NCBI GenBank assembly: GCA_015680685.1
Contig: MNCI01002249.1
Coordinates: 426,218 to 463,102 of the forward strand
From: Gnetum montanum
Lineage: Eukaryota > Streptophyta > Gnetopsida > Gnetales > Gnetaceae
DNA: 36,885 nucleotides
Direction of reading: 5' to 3'
The first letter of the stretch is position 1, and each line of letters starts with the position of its first letter. This document shows, piece by piece, positions 10,221-19,250 of this stretch. A program made the translations under genes and the position numbers. The notes under the pieces were generated by a model that had not been told where the DNA came from, did no database searches, and saw only the letters and a list, made by a program, of their open reading frames with translations.

Positions 10221-10520
10221 TTTTCTGATTTGTACTTGTTTAACATGAACACATCATTTTTCACCTTCCATGCACTCCAAGTGTTATATTTTGTTGCTTC
10301 TCTTATCATGAACATACTCTGTCCCAAAATCAAGCTTTCAATGCCCTTTTTCTTGCTCATTCCTATACTTTTACCATTGAAGACTTTACCTTATCCTAAT
10401 TTTGGTACCTCAAATGCATTTTTCCACTTACCAAAACTACAAAATTTAACTTTTAATCTTCCAATCCAATCCAGAGCTTCAATTTGCATATCCTTTGGCC
10501 CATAAAAATTGGAATTTTTG

Positions 10521-10574
10521 GACCTTGACATCGTGTACTCGACATTGCGTACTCGACATCATGTACCTGATGTT

Positions 10575-10578
<4 letters not shown>
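10521..10578 (+). promoter_or_regulatory. U3-like repeat cluster inside element C
   Basis: GACATCGTGTACTCGACATT and GACATCATGTACCTGATGTT resemble the U3 of the LTR of C (CCTTGACATCGAATACAC, GTCATGTACCCGACGTTG). It is followed at once by (AT)13. The matching place in B (17573-17651) has its own such cluster and a TATATATATG. It is a candidate internal promoter for the second ORF; no experiment is implied. Confidence 0.45.

Positions 10579-10580
<2 letters not shown>

Positions 10581-10606
<26 letters not shown>
10581..10606 (+). repeat. (AT)13 microsatellite
   Basis: Uninterrupted AT dinucleotides directly after the U3-like cluster. The short AT run at the same place in B suggests an old TATA-rich site that expanded here. 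Confidence 0.8.
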
Positions 10607-10774
10607 AGTTGACTCCCATGCATTGTAAACTTCATTTCTCTCAATTTTTGCTAGGGGAGTTGCAATTTTTTCTTGTGACTTAATGATCTATGCCTCCATC
10701 TTCCACTTGTGATATCTAGCTCTCTAATGTTATGACTTCTATACTATTGAATTTATCTGAACCTAAAGTGTTTA

Positions 10775-10792
10775 CCTTAGTCATGGGGGGTA
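10775..10792 (+). other. Internal polypurine-like motif 2 of element C
   Basis: CCTTAGTCATGGGGGGTA. B has ACTTAGTTGTGGGGGATG at the same place (17840-17857). Same family of motif as the tracts beside the 3' LTRs. Confidence 0.5.
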
Positions 10793-11134
10793 CGTGTGTG
10801 CAAACTTTTCACTAATTTGTTAAAATTTGCTATCGCCCAAAAGGTATTCTAAGGGTAAGAATGTTAAAAATTGTAGGACTTATAATGAAAAATCATTAAC
10901 GATAATGCTAGACATCCAATTTTCCTAAACCTCGAGCCTAAAACCATTATTTTAAGCCACATATAATGAAAGAGAAACTAATTGTGATGGGTTGTAGAAG
11001 AGATAGACACTTTTTGTGGGATTTTTCTTAAAATTTTTCCTAACCCTGCAATCATATGCATTATGAGCTTAATGAACTAAGGTTGTAAGTAAGTTATGAG
11101 TTGATAGATGATAATAAACATCACCTTGGTAACA

Positions 11135-11155
11135 CTTGGGTTTTTTTTATTGCAG
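11135..11155 (+). promoter_or_regulatory. Candidate 3' splice site directly before second ORF, element C
   Basis: A run of eight T's, then ATTGCAG, abuts the ATG at 11156. B has TTAATGATTTTAG directly abutting its ATG at 18211. This placement would let a spliced RNA begin translation at the second ORF. Confidence 0.5.
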
Positions 11156-13870
11156 ATGGCCTCAAAAAGAGATGCTCAAGGTGAACCCTCGTAGAGAGCC
11201 ATTAAGCATTTATGTGGTGGTCACGGCCAACAAGGAGAACAAGCAGAACATGCTAAAGAAGAGGCTTAGTCCTTCAGTATCCATTAAGAGGCCCTTGCTA
11301 CCGAGCAATCAGCCCAAGGTGAGATGGTAGAAGTACGAGCTCCTAAACAAGGACAACATCTCATGTTGCCTCCTGATTACCTTACTGCCATCCTAAAAAA
11401 TTCCACATTAGCCTTGGTCATTTTGGAGATGAACTTTGGTTTGTTCATGGAATTCACTTCTAAAGCAATGTAGATGCAACTAAAAGTGTCCCCATTACGG
11501 TCGATCCTGTTTGATAGTGATGAATGGTACCTAGAGAAAGTCTATCAATTTTGGCACAATAAGGATGAAGGTACACTATGAATATCTAAGGGATGAATGT
11601 ATCTTACACAATCAAAGATATAGCCGCAACTCTCAACTTACTTAATAAAGAAGCCAAGGTTGCTCACCTGTCTACCAAGTCTGACCCTAAAATAATGAGA
11701 CTATGGTTGAAATGGGCTTACGGTAAAGAAGATAAATCATATGATGAGATGACCTTGGAAGAGAGAACTTACTTCAAGATCGAGACATACCACCTATTCC
11801 CCATAAAAGGGATTAATTACATTTCCACTTATGTAGGTAGAGGGAGCACCATTCTAATGGGAAAATTTTTAGTTAACCTTCCTCAATATGTTTCATAGAA
11901 ATCTAGCAGTGATTTGAAGAAAAAAATTAGGATGATCAACACTTCTATTTCCCTATCCAATTAGAAAGCTATGCAAGTGTGTAGGAATCTTAGGATATAC
12001 CAATGATATCCTTTAGAAGGCTTAGCACACCTCCATTGTAGAGCTCCTCAAAATCGCAGTACTAAGAAAAGATTTTGGTGAGGAGAAAGAAGTTGAAAAG
12101 GAGACAAAACTAATAATAGAAACACAAAAAGAGAAGTAGCAGTGCCTACAAGCATAAGCTCCATCACCACCACCATAAGATGATAAACCATCGATGAGAC
12201 ACTTGTAAAGAATTGTTGAGACTGTCAGCTGGGGGAGTAGGGATGAGGCTAATCTCTTTCGAGTTATGGACAATGTTGTACGATCCACCATATCAGCTGA
12301 TCCAACAAGGGATAAGATCTTGATTCAATTAGGAGGAGGGGGATCCTAATGATCATGCCAGATCTCTGGGAATGCTATATCCTTTTAGGTCACTTTGGAG
12401 ACTGGAGAAGGCTCCACAGTCATGGTGCTACAACAGAAGGATGTAGTAGGTGCAAGAGAGGTGATCATTGATCACATCAAGGAACCATTTAATGTTCTTT
12501 TTGTGCCTCTGACCAATCCAATAGGGACAAGAGATGCACAAATGCTGGTTGAGACCTCAATGACTCCTACAGTGCATGAGGATGTACTTGATCATTCATT
12601 GTAGGCAGGTAAGTGATGACCACTTTGTTCGACATCCCTAATGATGCTACTACAGCATAATCAGATCCCATCACTATAAAAGGAAAGTTGGCCATGGCTA
12701 AGGTTAGGGCAAAGCATGTAGAAGTTGAGCTGGCTACTCTACACATTGAACAACAGGATCCTGCTCGTTTCATTACACTAGACCAATTGGAGTAGTTTTG
12801 GATGGAGGAGCTTACTAAGCTGGAAAAAGAGAGTGTAGCTATAGAGAAAGAAAAGGAGATGGTGATTTGGAACACCTTTGTTGCAAATGTGCGAACTCAT
12901 GCGCAGAAGAAAACATTAACCGTTTTCCAAGAAGAAAATAAGCAACTCGCTAAAGAGAATGCCTAGTTGACCATACTGGAAAAACAAAAGAACATCTTGG
13001 AAGAAAGTGTCCACTAGTTGAGGGAACACCTGGTGAGGGTCAACTAGGATATGAGTCAATTGGGTAAAGAAAATAGAACCCTCTCTATGGAGAAGGTATG
13101 GACTATTTAAAAAAAGATAGTAATCGAGATCAGCGTGTGGTAGAATGAGGCTAAGAAACATGGAAATTTAAAAGAACACTTATGGGACTAAGTTGGCATG
13201 TACAAGGAAATTAATGAGAAGGAAATCAAGATGACCAAGGCCCACATCAACTCCTTGGCAACATAAAATTCTAAATGGTAGGCCATTTTGGACAATTATG
13301 CCATGGTCCAATAAGTGGAAGTTAAAAATAAGGACTTGCAGATAGAAGATTTGAAAGAATTCATGGCATTGGCTAACCTGAGATATGCCAACCTTGCCAT
13401 GTTAATAGCAGGTCAACCTAGAAGCGAGTTGGAGAAGCAAGTGGCAACCACCTATGCACTGTATGAGAAGGAGTTTGCAGATCAGAAGGATGCGTTACAA
13501 AAGTTACAAGTGGAAAACTTAGAATTATACGTGGTCAAAGCTAGCTACCAGGGATAGAAAGATGTAGCCTCTAACTTAAATTAAAGATTAACAGACTATC
13601 ATGAGCTAAAGGATAAAGTTAGGGCCTTTGAGAAGGAACGATGATAGTTCGTGGCTTGGTATGTCAAGGCAAATTAGATGTTTCTGCAATCGCCATGTCC
13701 TTAGGATGTACCAATTCCAGCACACATTAGCATGAAAACCTAGAGAATGCATGACCCAAGGATGGAAGAGGAAAAATTGTAGGCCTTGCTCAACTATTAC
13801 AAATTCTAGCAACTTGAAAATAAAGGAAAGTGACCAATGGAAGAGCCATCACCTCTAGGCACGACACAAG
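11156..13870 (+). pseudogene. Second ORF of pol-less element C (unknown, coiled-coil-rich), broken
   Basis: The start is the ATG abutting the acceptor-like site (MASKRDAQGE; B has MAPKRGG). The N-terminal domain (about 11400-11900) is conserved with B: EMNFG-FMEF, EWYLE-YQF-HNK, then KDIAATLN, AHLST, LKWAYGKEDKSYDEMTLEER, YHLFPIKGINYIS. From about 12690 to 13830 it is rich in heptad-like E/K/L stretches (ELEKQVATTYALYEKEF, KDALQKLQVENLEL), suggesting long coiled coils. No signal peptide or membrane segment is evident, so I do not call it envelope despite the 3' position where Athila-type elements carry an env-like ORF. It may belong with the broad 'putative plant transposon protein' class, which is tentative. 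Roughly 20 in-frame stops, mostly TAG, break it. The exact end is uncertain (13833 or later). Confidence 0.65.
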
Positions 13871-14073
13871 CCTCCCAGTCTTGTTTTGTCTTGTCTTGTC
13901 TTGTAATAATGTGTCCCACTTTTGTACTGCACCACTACAACATGTGAAGAGTTAGTTATTTTTTCCATTTTTGGAGTTAGTCAATAATCCCATACCTACC
14001 CAATATTTTGTAAAAGACTTGTTCCTCAGCTTTGTTTAAGTCGATGATAAGTTTTCATTCAGTCATGGGGATA
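13834..14073 (+). other. 3' untranslated end of element C
   Basis: Contains a short TCTTG/TTGTC pentanucleotide run (13880-13903). The final 90 bp or so (CCATACCTACCCAATATTTT, GACTTGTTCCTC, TAAGTTTTCATTCAGT) align with the last internal bases of D and EF, so this end is common to autonomous and pol-less elements. Confidence 0.65.
14058..14073 (+). other. Polypurine tract of element C
   Basis: TTCAGTCATGGGGATA directly precedes the 3' LTR start TGATAAG. It is the expected place for plus-strand priming. The motif matches D (TTTAGTTGTGGAGGTA) and EF (TTTAGTCGTGGGGGTA). Confidence 0.7.
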
Positions 14074-14751
14074 TGATAAGATGTGATTTGATAGGCCTTG
14101 ACATCGAATACACAACGTCAAAGTCTCGGTGTCATGTACCCGACGTTGCCTCATCTGGACCTCATCTATAAATACTACGCTTGGGCTTCCAGATGAGATA
14201 GTTTTTTCACATCATAGAAATAGTTAGTTTTTAGTCTCTTTTCTTTCTATTATTCCCAATGCATGCCCACAGTATGATGTTTATAATTGTATGGCACATT
14301 TATTCAAGTGTAACATACTTGGACACATTACATGACTAGCAATAAAGATCAAGATTACTTCCATCATTGTAGCATCCACTTAGATTAATATTATTNNNNN
14401 NNNNNNNNNNNNNNNNNNNNNNNNNNNNNNNNNNNNNNNNNNNNNNNNNNATACCATCACCATAGGCTAATTTAGGCTTTATTTTTCATTGTTCATTAGT
14501 TAATCAATTTATCTCTTTTCATCACCAGGAGTAGCATAGAGTTAGGAAACATCATACACCTCACTTTGGACTAAACCATACATGAAAAAGCTACCACTAG
14601 TCTAAGTGGGAAGACAACGAACTACGATCAAAGCATAATGATCTAGATGCTACAACTAGCACAACTAGTCCCATACATGGAATTCAATTGGATCATGTGT
14701 GAACACTTGTGATTCATATGGTTGAGCATAAGGGTACCTCATCACTCATCA
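14074..14751 (+). repeat. 3' LTR of element C (contains assembly gap)
   Basis: Matches the 5' LTR from TGATAAGATGTG to CTCATCA. The TATA box is at 14167-14174. Relative to the 5' copy it lacks one 28-bp U3 unit and nearby bases, and has 55 N's in place of the sequence matching 6087-6301. Confidence 0.88.
14396..14450. other. Assembly gap (55 N)
   Basis: By alignment to the 5' LTR, base 14395 matches 6086 and 14451 matches 6302. About 215 bases are therefore expected where 55 N's are written. Confidence 0.9.
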
Positions 14752-14756
14752 GGGAT
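14752..14756 (+). repeat. Target-site duplication, right copy (element C)
   Basis: GGGAT, identical to 5698-5702. Sequence of B's gag resumes after it. Confidence 0.9.
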
Positions 14757-16345
14757 GATGTCTAGTCATGGCACATTGGCAAGAAATGGGGGCATATGCA
14801 CTTAATCCCAAATTTTCTCAAAAAAATGCCTAAACAATTACCTTATTCTCAAGGTAACTACAAATAGAAACCCAAACTAATGTATTATCCTAGTTGAGCC
14901 TTATAGTAGTCGCAAGAGGAATATCATCAATAGTGGAAATAGCCTCAATCATGGGCCATGCCACCAAGTACCAACAGTATCGAGATCAATAACCTAATCC
15001 TTATAGATACTACATCCAACATCTAGTCTTACCAGAAAATGCAAACTTCATAGTATTATCCACTATAATACCACCAATTAACACCACCAAGGAAAAAGTT
15101 AGACTCATATGTGTATTCACAAGCATCTAATTTTTCAAATCCTAGTTCAAATCCTTTGCCACTAGTGCCATTTCCTACAATGCAAGGGGAGCTACCATCA
15201 CAACCATAGCAGAAGAGAGCTCCAAGGGCAATGAAAATATAGATAGAAGATCTCACCAACAACACTAAGGGAAAAACAAAGAAATGTCCTTTTCTTAGGA
15301 TGAGTCCAAAGCAAGCTGGTAGAATTGGAGCCTTATCGAGACCAACATCTCCTAAAATAGATCTACACACTATTGACAAACTTCCATCATCATCAAGCTT
15401 GAACGTACAAGTTGTCATGCTCATTAAAATCATCACTGACCAGAATAGGGTAGGACCACTCCCTAAGAAGAGAATTGATATAGGAATTCCTTTGATTTAT
15501 CTATGAGGATTTGGAAATCTACCATGCAAAGCTCTATTAGACTCAAGCTCCAGGTTAAATTTTATCTCTATGAAACATATTAATCATGGGACCTATCACC
15601 TCTAAAGGAGTGCAATATCAGGTTGGAGCTTGTTTATTAATTTGTTGGCATTCCTTTGGAATAGATAGATGATGTAGTGACCACTGTCAATGGGTGGTAT
15701 TATCCAGTAGACTTTCTAGTAATCAATGTGAAAGATGTTGATAAGGAATTTTCAATTATCATGGGAAGAGCATGGCTTAGCACAATCAATGCTAAGCTAA
15801 GTATGAGAGATTTGTTTGTTGAGATTTCTAAAGAAGACATGTACTAAGCCATACACATGCAACGAATTCCATGCATTACTACTGAAAGCAAAGGGTGCAA
15901 TCATGGATCAATACTTTAGAATGTCAACATAGTTACCATTCCAATCCACAACAACAATAGTAAACAACCAATGTATGTAACTGAAAGAGCAAAGGACACC
16001 AAACCAAAAGATACCATGTGGCCACTAACTGAGAACCAACAATTGTCTAACACATGCATGAGAGCATTTGAACCACTTACTAATTCCCAAACTAAGAAAA
16101 TGATACTAAATGAGAGCCCAAAAATGAAACGACTAACTCATAATCATACACTGAAGGAAAAAGAAAATAGAAACTTAAATGATCATAACTCCACTACCAT
16201 CAAAGTTACATGGGATGATAATCGAAAAGTTACATCACTAAAGATGGTAGGTGAACCATCTACATTGTATGACCCAAGAGATCTAGGAATCATTTTTCAA
16301 ACACTCGCCCATGAGTTTAGTTGTGGAGGAAATACTTTACTTTGA
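14757..16345 (+). pseudogene. gag tail and protease pseudogene of element B
   Basis: This continues the frame broken by C. A proline/glutamine-rich gag tail (14757-15400) is followed by a retropepsin-like aspartic protease (about 15420-15910): IDIGIPLIYL, ALLDSSSRLNFIS (active-site DSG changed to DSS), then after a frame change WYYPVDFLVINVKD, FSIIMGRAWLSTINAKLSMR. D and EF have the same block (SGSNVNLIS, FLVIKVENC, FPIIMGRMWLSTIDAKMG). After it comes an unassigned stretch 15971-16345, ending HEFSCGGNTLL before a TGA. RT, RNase H and integrase are absent: the frame passes from protease to the terminal tail. This suggests pol was lost by an internal deletion. Confidence 0.75.
16315..16332 (+). 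other. Internal polypurine-like motif 1 of element B (gag-protease end)
   Basis: GTTTAGTTGTGGAGGAAA in the last codons before the stop, in the same place as the motif of C at 9168. Confidence 0.45.
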
Positions 16346-17190
16346 TTTTAGAATTAATAAGTGATTTTTTCAATTTTTTTACAATTCTTTTCATTTTTCA
16401 CATTCTTTGACATTTTCTTATTCTTTTATACTTTTCCATTTCTTCAATTTCTTATATTCTTTTACATTTTTTAATTCTTTAAGATTTTTCATTCTTTACA
16501 CTTTTTCATAATTTTTACTATATTTTTCATTTCTTTTATACTTTGTTTTCAAATTTTATGTAAATAATTTTGATTGTTAATAAGACACATTGAATAAAGG
16601 CAAGATGTAGTCCAATAAGATGAGGATTTCTCTATGTTATCAAGTCACAAGAGACTAATTATTTGCATAATACATCATCCATCCATCCATCCCNGGGAGT
16701 AAGAGTTAAATAAGTGCTACCTTCAAAGTTTGACACAGTTAAAAAATAAATGAGCACAAAATAAATTTTTGGGGGTCCCACTAGAAAGACATGTTACCCA
16801 TGCCTGAAGGTATGTGGCTTCTTAGAAATGTAAACATAAAAATAAAGTGCAATGAATAAAACTTGTTCCTTGGACAATATGCTAAGTGACAATACCCGTT
16901 GTAACATTGATAGTCTTATGATTGTAACTTCAAAAGATGAAATGATGTGATGTCACTGGAATGTGGTCTGGACTTGGTTTGAATCTTGAATAGAAAGGCT
17001 AATGATTACCTTAACCACTAATAAAACATAAGGATTCATTATGCCTATGGTAAGACATCTCATGTCTTGATTTTTGAAATCCCTTCTAAGCCTATTTCAT
17101 TTCATTGTTTGAATAATCATAACTTATGATTTCGTATAACATAGTGTTATTTTCCCAAATTGGTGGTAATAACATGTGTGTTTTGCTACA

Positions 17191-17195
17191 CAGGT
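17191..17195 (+). promoter_or_regulatory. Candidate 3' splice site, spacer of element B
   Basis: TTTTGCTACACAG|GTATGCATTAC, the counterpart of the site in C at 10113-10114. Confidence 0.4.
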
Positions 17196-17209
17196 ATGCA
17201 TTACATTCA

Positions 17210-17300
17210 ACTCCTTAAGTGCCTAGGGACACTTCTAAGCGTGGTTATACAAGGGCATTAAGGGCTGGAGCCTACTTTGGGGAGGACCCACTTGTATAAC
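17210..17300 (+). other. Conserved spacer block (element B copy)
   Basis: ACTCCTTAAG, TTATACAAGGGCAT and CCTACTTTGGGGAGGACCCA, matching C, D and EF at corresponding places. Confidence 0.65.
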
Positions 17301-17572
17301 TATTGTATCTTATACCTACCAAGCAATTCCATATCATCTTTAACCTTCCAAACATCAATAAACACTTCCCATATCATTTACACTCTCCGTTCTACAAATA
17401 TGAATTCATTACCCTTCTTACCCAACTTATGAACTTTCGTAGCCTAACATTCCTTCTTTATGAACTTCCAATGGCAAATTTTTAACAAAAATAAGCATAT
17501 TTTCATCAACCCTTCCAAACATCCAAAGGAATCAATTTTTTCCATCCAATCCTCATGAAAAATGAATTTTCT

Positions 17573-17651
17573 TGGCCTTCGATATCAGGTCACCAATATT
17601 GGGTTCACATAGATATTAGATCCCTAATGTTGAGTTCCCAATATCAAGTCC
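17573..17651 (+). promoter_or_regulatory. U3-like repeat cluster inside element B
   Basis: Repeated GATATCAGGTCACCAATATT-type units (GATATC, AATATTGGG, GATATTAGATCCC, AATATCAAGTCCC) resemble the ATATC-rich U3 of the LTRs of D and EF. A TATATATATG follows. Same relative position as the cluster of C. Confidence 0.4.
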
Positions 17652-17839
17652 CACAAAATATATATATGTTCAAGGACTTAGAAAATTTTTTCATCATTTT
17701 TCATTTGCAACAAGGGAGATTTTTCGAATTTTCTTTTCCAATCTAAGCTCTAACCTCCTAGCCTTCCCAAGCCATAACTTGATCAATATCACTATGATTT
17801 TCATGCTTTTTTTGAACCTATTTGATCTCAGAGTACTCA

Positions 17840-17857
17840 ACTTAGTTGTGGGGGATG
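17840..17857 (+). other. Internal polypurine-like motif 2 of element B
   Basis: ACTTAGTTGTGGGGGATG, same place and form as C at 10775-10792. Confidence 0.5.
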
Positions 17858-18210
17858 CGAGTAAGAAAAATTTGAGTTGATTTTTTTGAAAAATTCTAAT
17901 GCCTGGAAGGTACTTTAAGGGTAAGTATGAAGAGATAATTGGAATTTTTAAAGAATAATCAAACTTACTAAAGCCAAAATACTCAATTAATGATCTTAAA
18001 GATTAATAACCATCATATATAGGGACAAAATGAGAAATTGTGAAGGGTTATCAAGAGATTAACACCTATGAGGTAACTTTTAAAAAAAATTTCCAACTCT
18101 GCAATCTTAGTCACTAAAGAACTTAATGAAACTAAGGGTATGAGTAAGGTATAAAACTATTAGAAATACACGGAAAAACCATACTAATTCTAATTTCTTA
18201 ATGATTTTAG

Positions 18211-18863
18211 ATGGCCCCAAAAAGAGGAGGAGCATAAGGAGGACCTTCACAAGGAGCAATCAAAAGACCAAGAGGCTAAGGTAGAGGTCAAAATGGAGGC
18301 CAAGAACCAAAACACAAGGAGAAGGAAGCACAATCATTTAGCATTCATTAGGACACTCTTTCTATAGCACAGTTAGCCCGAGCAGAGATAAATGAACCAC
18401 AATTCAAAGGATAATGCCTGACATTGTCACAGGATTTTCTCCAAGAAATTCAAGAAAGATCCATCCTAACCACAGTGATCATGGAAATGAACTTTGGCCC
18501 ATTTATGGAATTTTTTCTTGAAGTGGTATGGATGAAACTCCAAGCATAACTGCTATGGCCCATATTATCAGAAAATGGTGAATGGTACCTTGGAGAAACT
18601 TACCAATTTTAGCACAACAAGGAAGAGGATACTACTATTAACATTAGAGGAATGTCAATATCATTCTCAATCAAGGAAATTGCAGAAGCTTTGAACATAC
18701 CTAATGAAGGGGCATGGTTAGCACATCTATCCACCTGATTTGATCCTAAAACCAAAAATCTATGTTTGAAATGGGCTCATGGCAAAGAAGATAAAGGCTA
18801 CAATAATCTAACTTTGGAGGAGAAAATATACTTTAAAATTGGCACTTATCATCTATTCCAAAT
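18211..18863 (+). pseudogene. Second ORF of element B, 5' part, interrupted by D
   Basis: Starts MAPKRGGA directly after an AG (18209-18210). It follows C's second ORF: QSFSIH, MEMNFGPFMEFF, EWYLGETYQF, HNKEEDTTINIRGMSISF, SIKEIAEALNIPNEGAWLAH, LKWAHGKEDKGYNNLTLEEK, TYHLFQID, where the LTR of D begins. The conserved core (about 100 residues) suggests a folded domain ahead of the coiled-coil part, which in B lies beyond the window. In-frame TAG, TGA and TAA stops are present. Function unknown. Confidence 0.6.
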
Positions 18864-19120
18864 TGATGAGCTGTGAGGTACCCCTACGCCCAACCATATG
18901 AATCACATGCGTTCACGTGTGATTCCATCGAATTCTGTAAACTTTAATTGCCAAGTACACTAGAGCCAAATGGTGAGTTCGTGTTGTCCATTCATTATCT
19001 TCCCAATCTCACTTGTGAAATGTATGGTTAAGTGTGACTAAGGCATAAGATTTTTATCATTTTATGTTTTATCAATTTGATAGCCTAAAACAATAATGAA
19101 GGTGAGAGTAATTAAATACT

Positions 19121-19250
19121 AACTGAACTATTGTCTAATCTAGCCTAACATAAGTAACTGTCCCCACTTCTCGGACACATCCTAAACTTCATGTAAANGA
19201 GAAGTGGGGATAGTTACTTATGTTAGGCTAGATTAGACAATAGTTGACTT
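19121..19250. repeat. Inverted duplication bounded by N's (likely assembly artefact)
   Basis: 52-base arms 19121-19172 and 19199-19250 are reverse complements with three mismatches. Single N's at 19198 and 19254 flank the second arm. The LTRs of EF have unrelated unique sequence at this point. Confidence 0.8.

Larger units (their letters stand above)
9213..11155 (+). other. Non-coding spacer between gag and second ORF, element C
   Basis: No convincing coding frame. In order: T-rich tract (9215-9305); a stretch shared with B (CTCTATGTTGTTGAATCA, AGAAAGACATGCATCCATGCC); an acceptor-like site (AG at 10113-10114); a block conserved in four elements (about 10130-10220); U3-like repeats (10521-10578); an (AT)13 run (10581-10606); a polypurine-like motif (10775-10792); and a second acceptor-like site ending at 11155. 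B has the same items in the same order at 16346-18210, so the spacer is an inherited part of the element and not random flank. Confidence 0.75.
5703..14751 (+). mobile_element. Element C: structurally complete, pol-less LTR retrotransposon
   Basis: Both LTRs begin TGAT and end TCATCA and are flanked by GGGAT. Internal order: PBS (6604-6624), gag pseudogene (6728-9212), a spacer of about 1.9 kb with a conserved block, U3-like repeats and polypurine-like motifs, a second ORF (11156 to about 13870) and a polypurine tract (14058-14073). No protease, RT, RNase H or integrase sequence is recognisable in the 7.4-kb interior, so it is non-autonomous by design rather than by a recent deletion; B and A share the plan. 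It is inserted in the gag of B between the HPKG codons and the following sequence. Confidence 0.92.
16346..18210 (+). other. Non-coding spacer between gag-protease and second ORF, element B
   Basis: Starts with a T-rich tract of irregular 15-20-bp pyrimidine units (16360-16560), then matches C: CTCTATGTTATCAAGTCACA, AGAAAGACATGTTACCCATG, the acceptor-like site at 17192-17193, the conserved block (17210-17300), U3-like repeats (17573-17651), a polypurine-like motif (17840-17857) and an acceptor-like site ending at 18210. One N is at 16694. No supported coding frame. Confidence 0.7.
3287..18863 (+). mobile_element. Element B: oldest host LTR retrotransposon, interrupted by A, C and D
   Basis: B reads rightward: truncated 5' LTR (3287-3713), decayed PBS (3715-3732), gag-protease pseudogene (3852-5697 and 14757-16345), spacer (16346-18210) and the start of a second ORF (18211-18863). 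Element C with its duplicated target occupies 5703-14756, A cut away the 5' half of the LTR, and D interrupts the second ORF at 18864. The rest of B should lie beyond the right edge. It has a protease remnant but no RT, RNase H or integrase between protease and spacer, so it is non-autonomous in design. It is the most mutated element here, consistent with being oldest. Confidence 0.85.

Noticed and set aside
11156-13870. Envelope protein call for the second ORF of C
   Set aside because: The position fits an env-like ORF, but no signal peptide, membrane segment or cysteine pattern could be seen; coiled-coil features dominate.
13880-13903. TCTTG/TTGTC pentanucleotide run as a functional repeat
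   Set aside because: Only about four units, and not seen at the matching place in other elements; ordinary slippage explains it.
15056-15436. Minus-strand frame of 126 codons
   Set aside because: Antisense to the gag tail and protease of B on the plus strand; no recognised domain.
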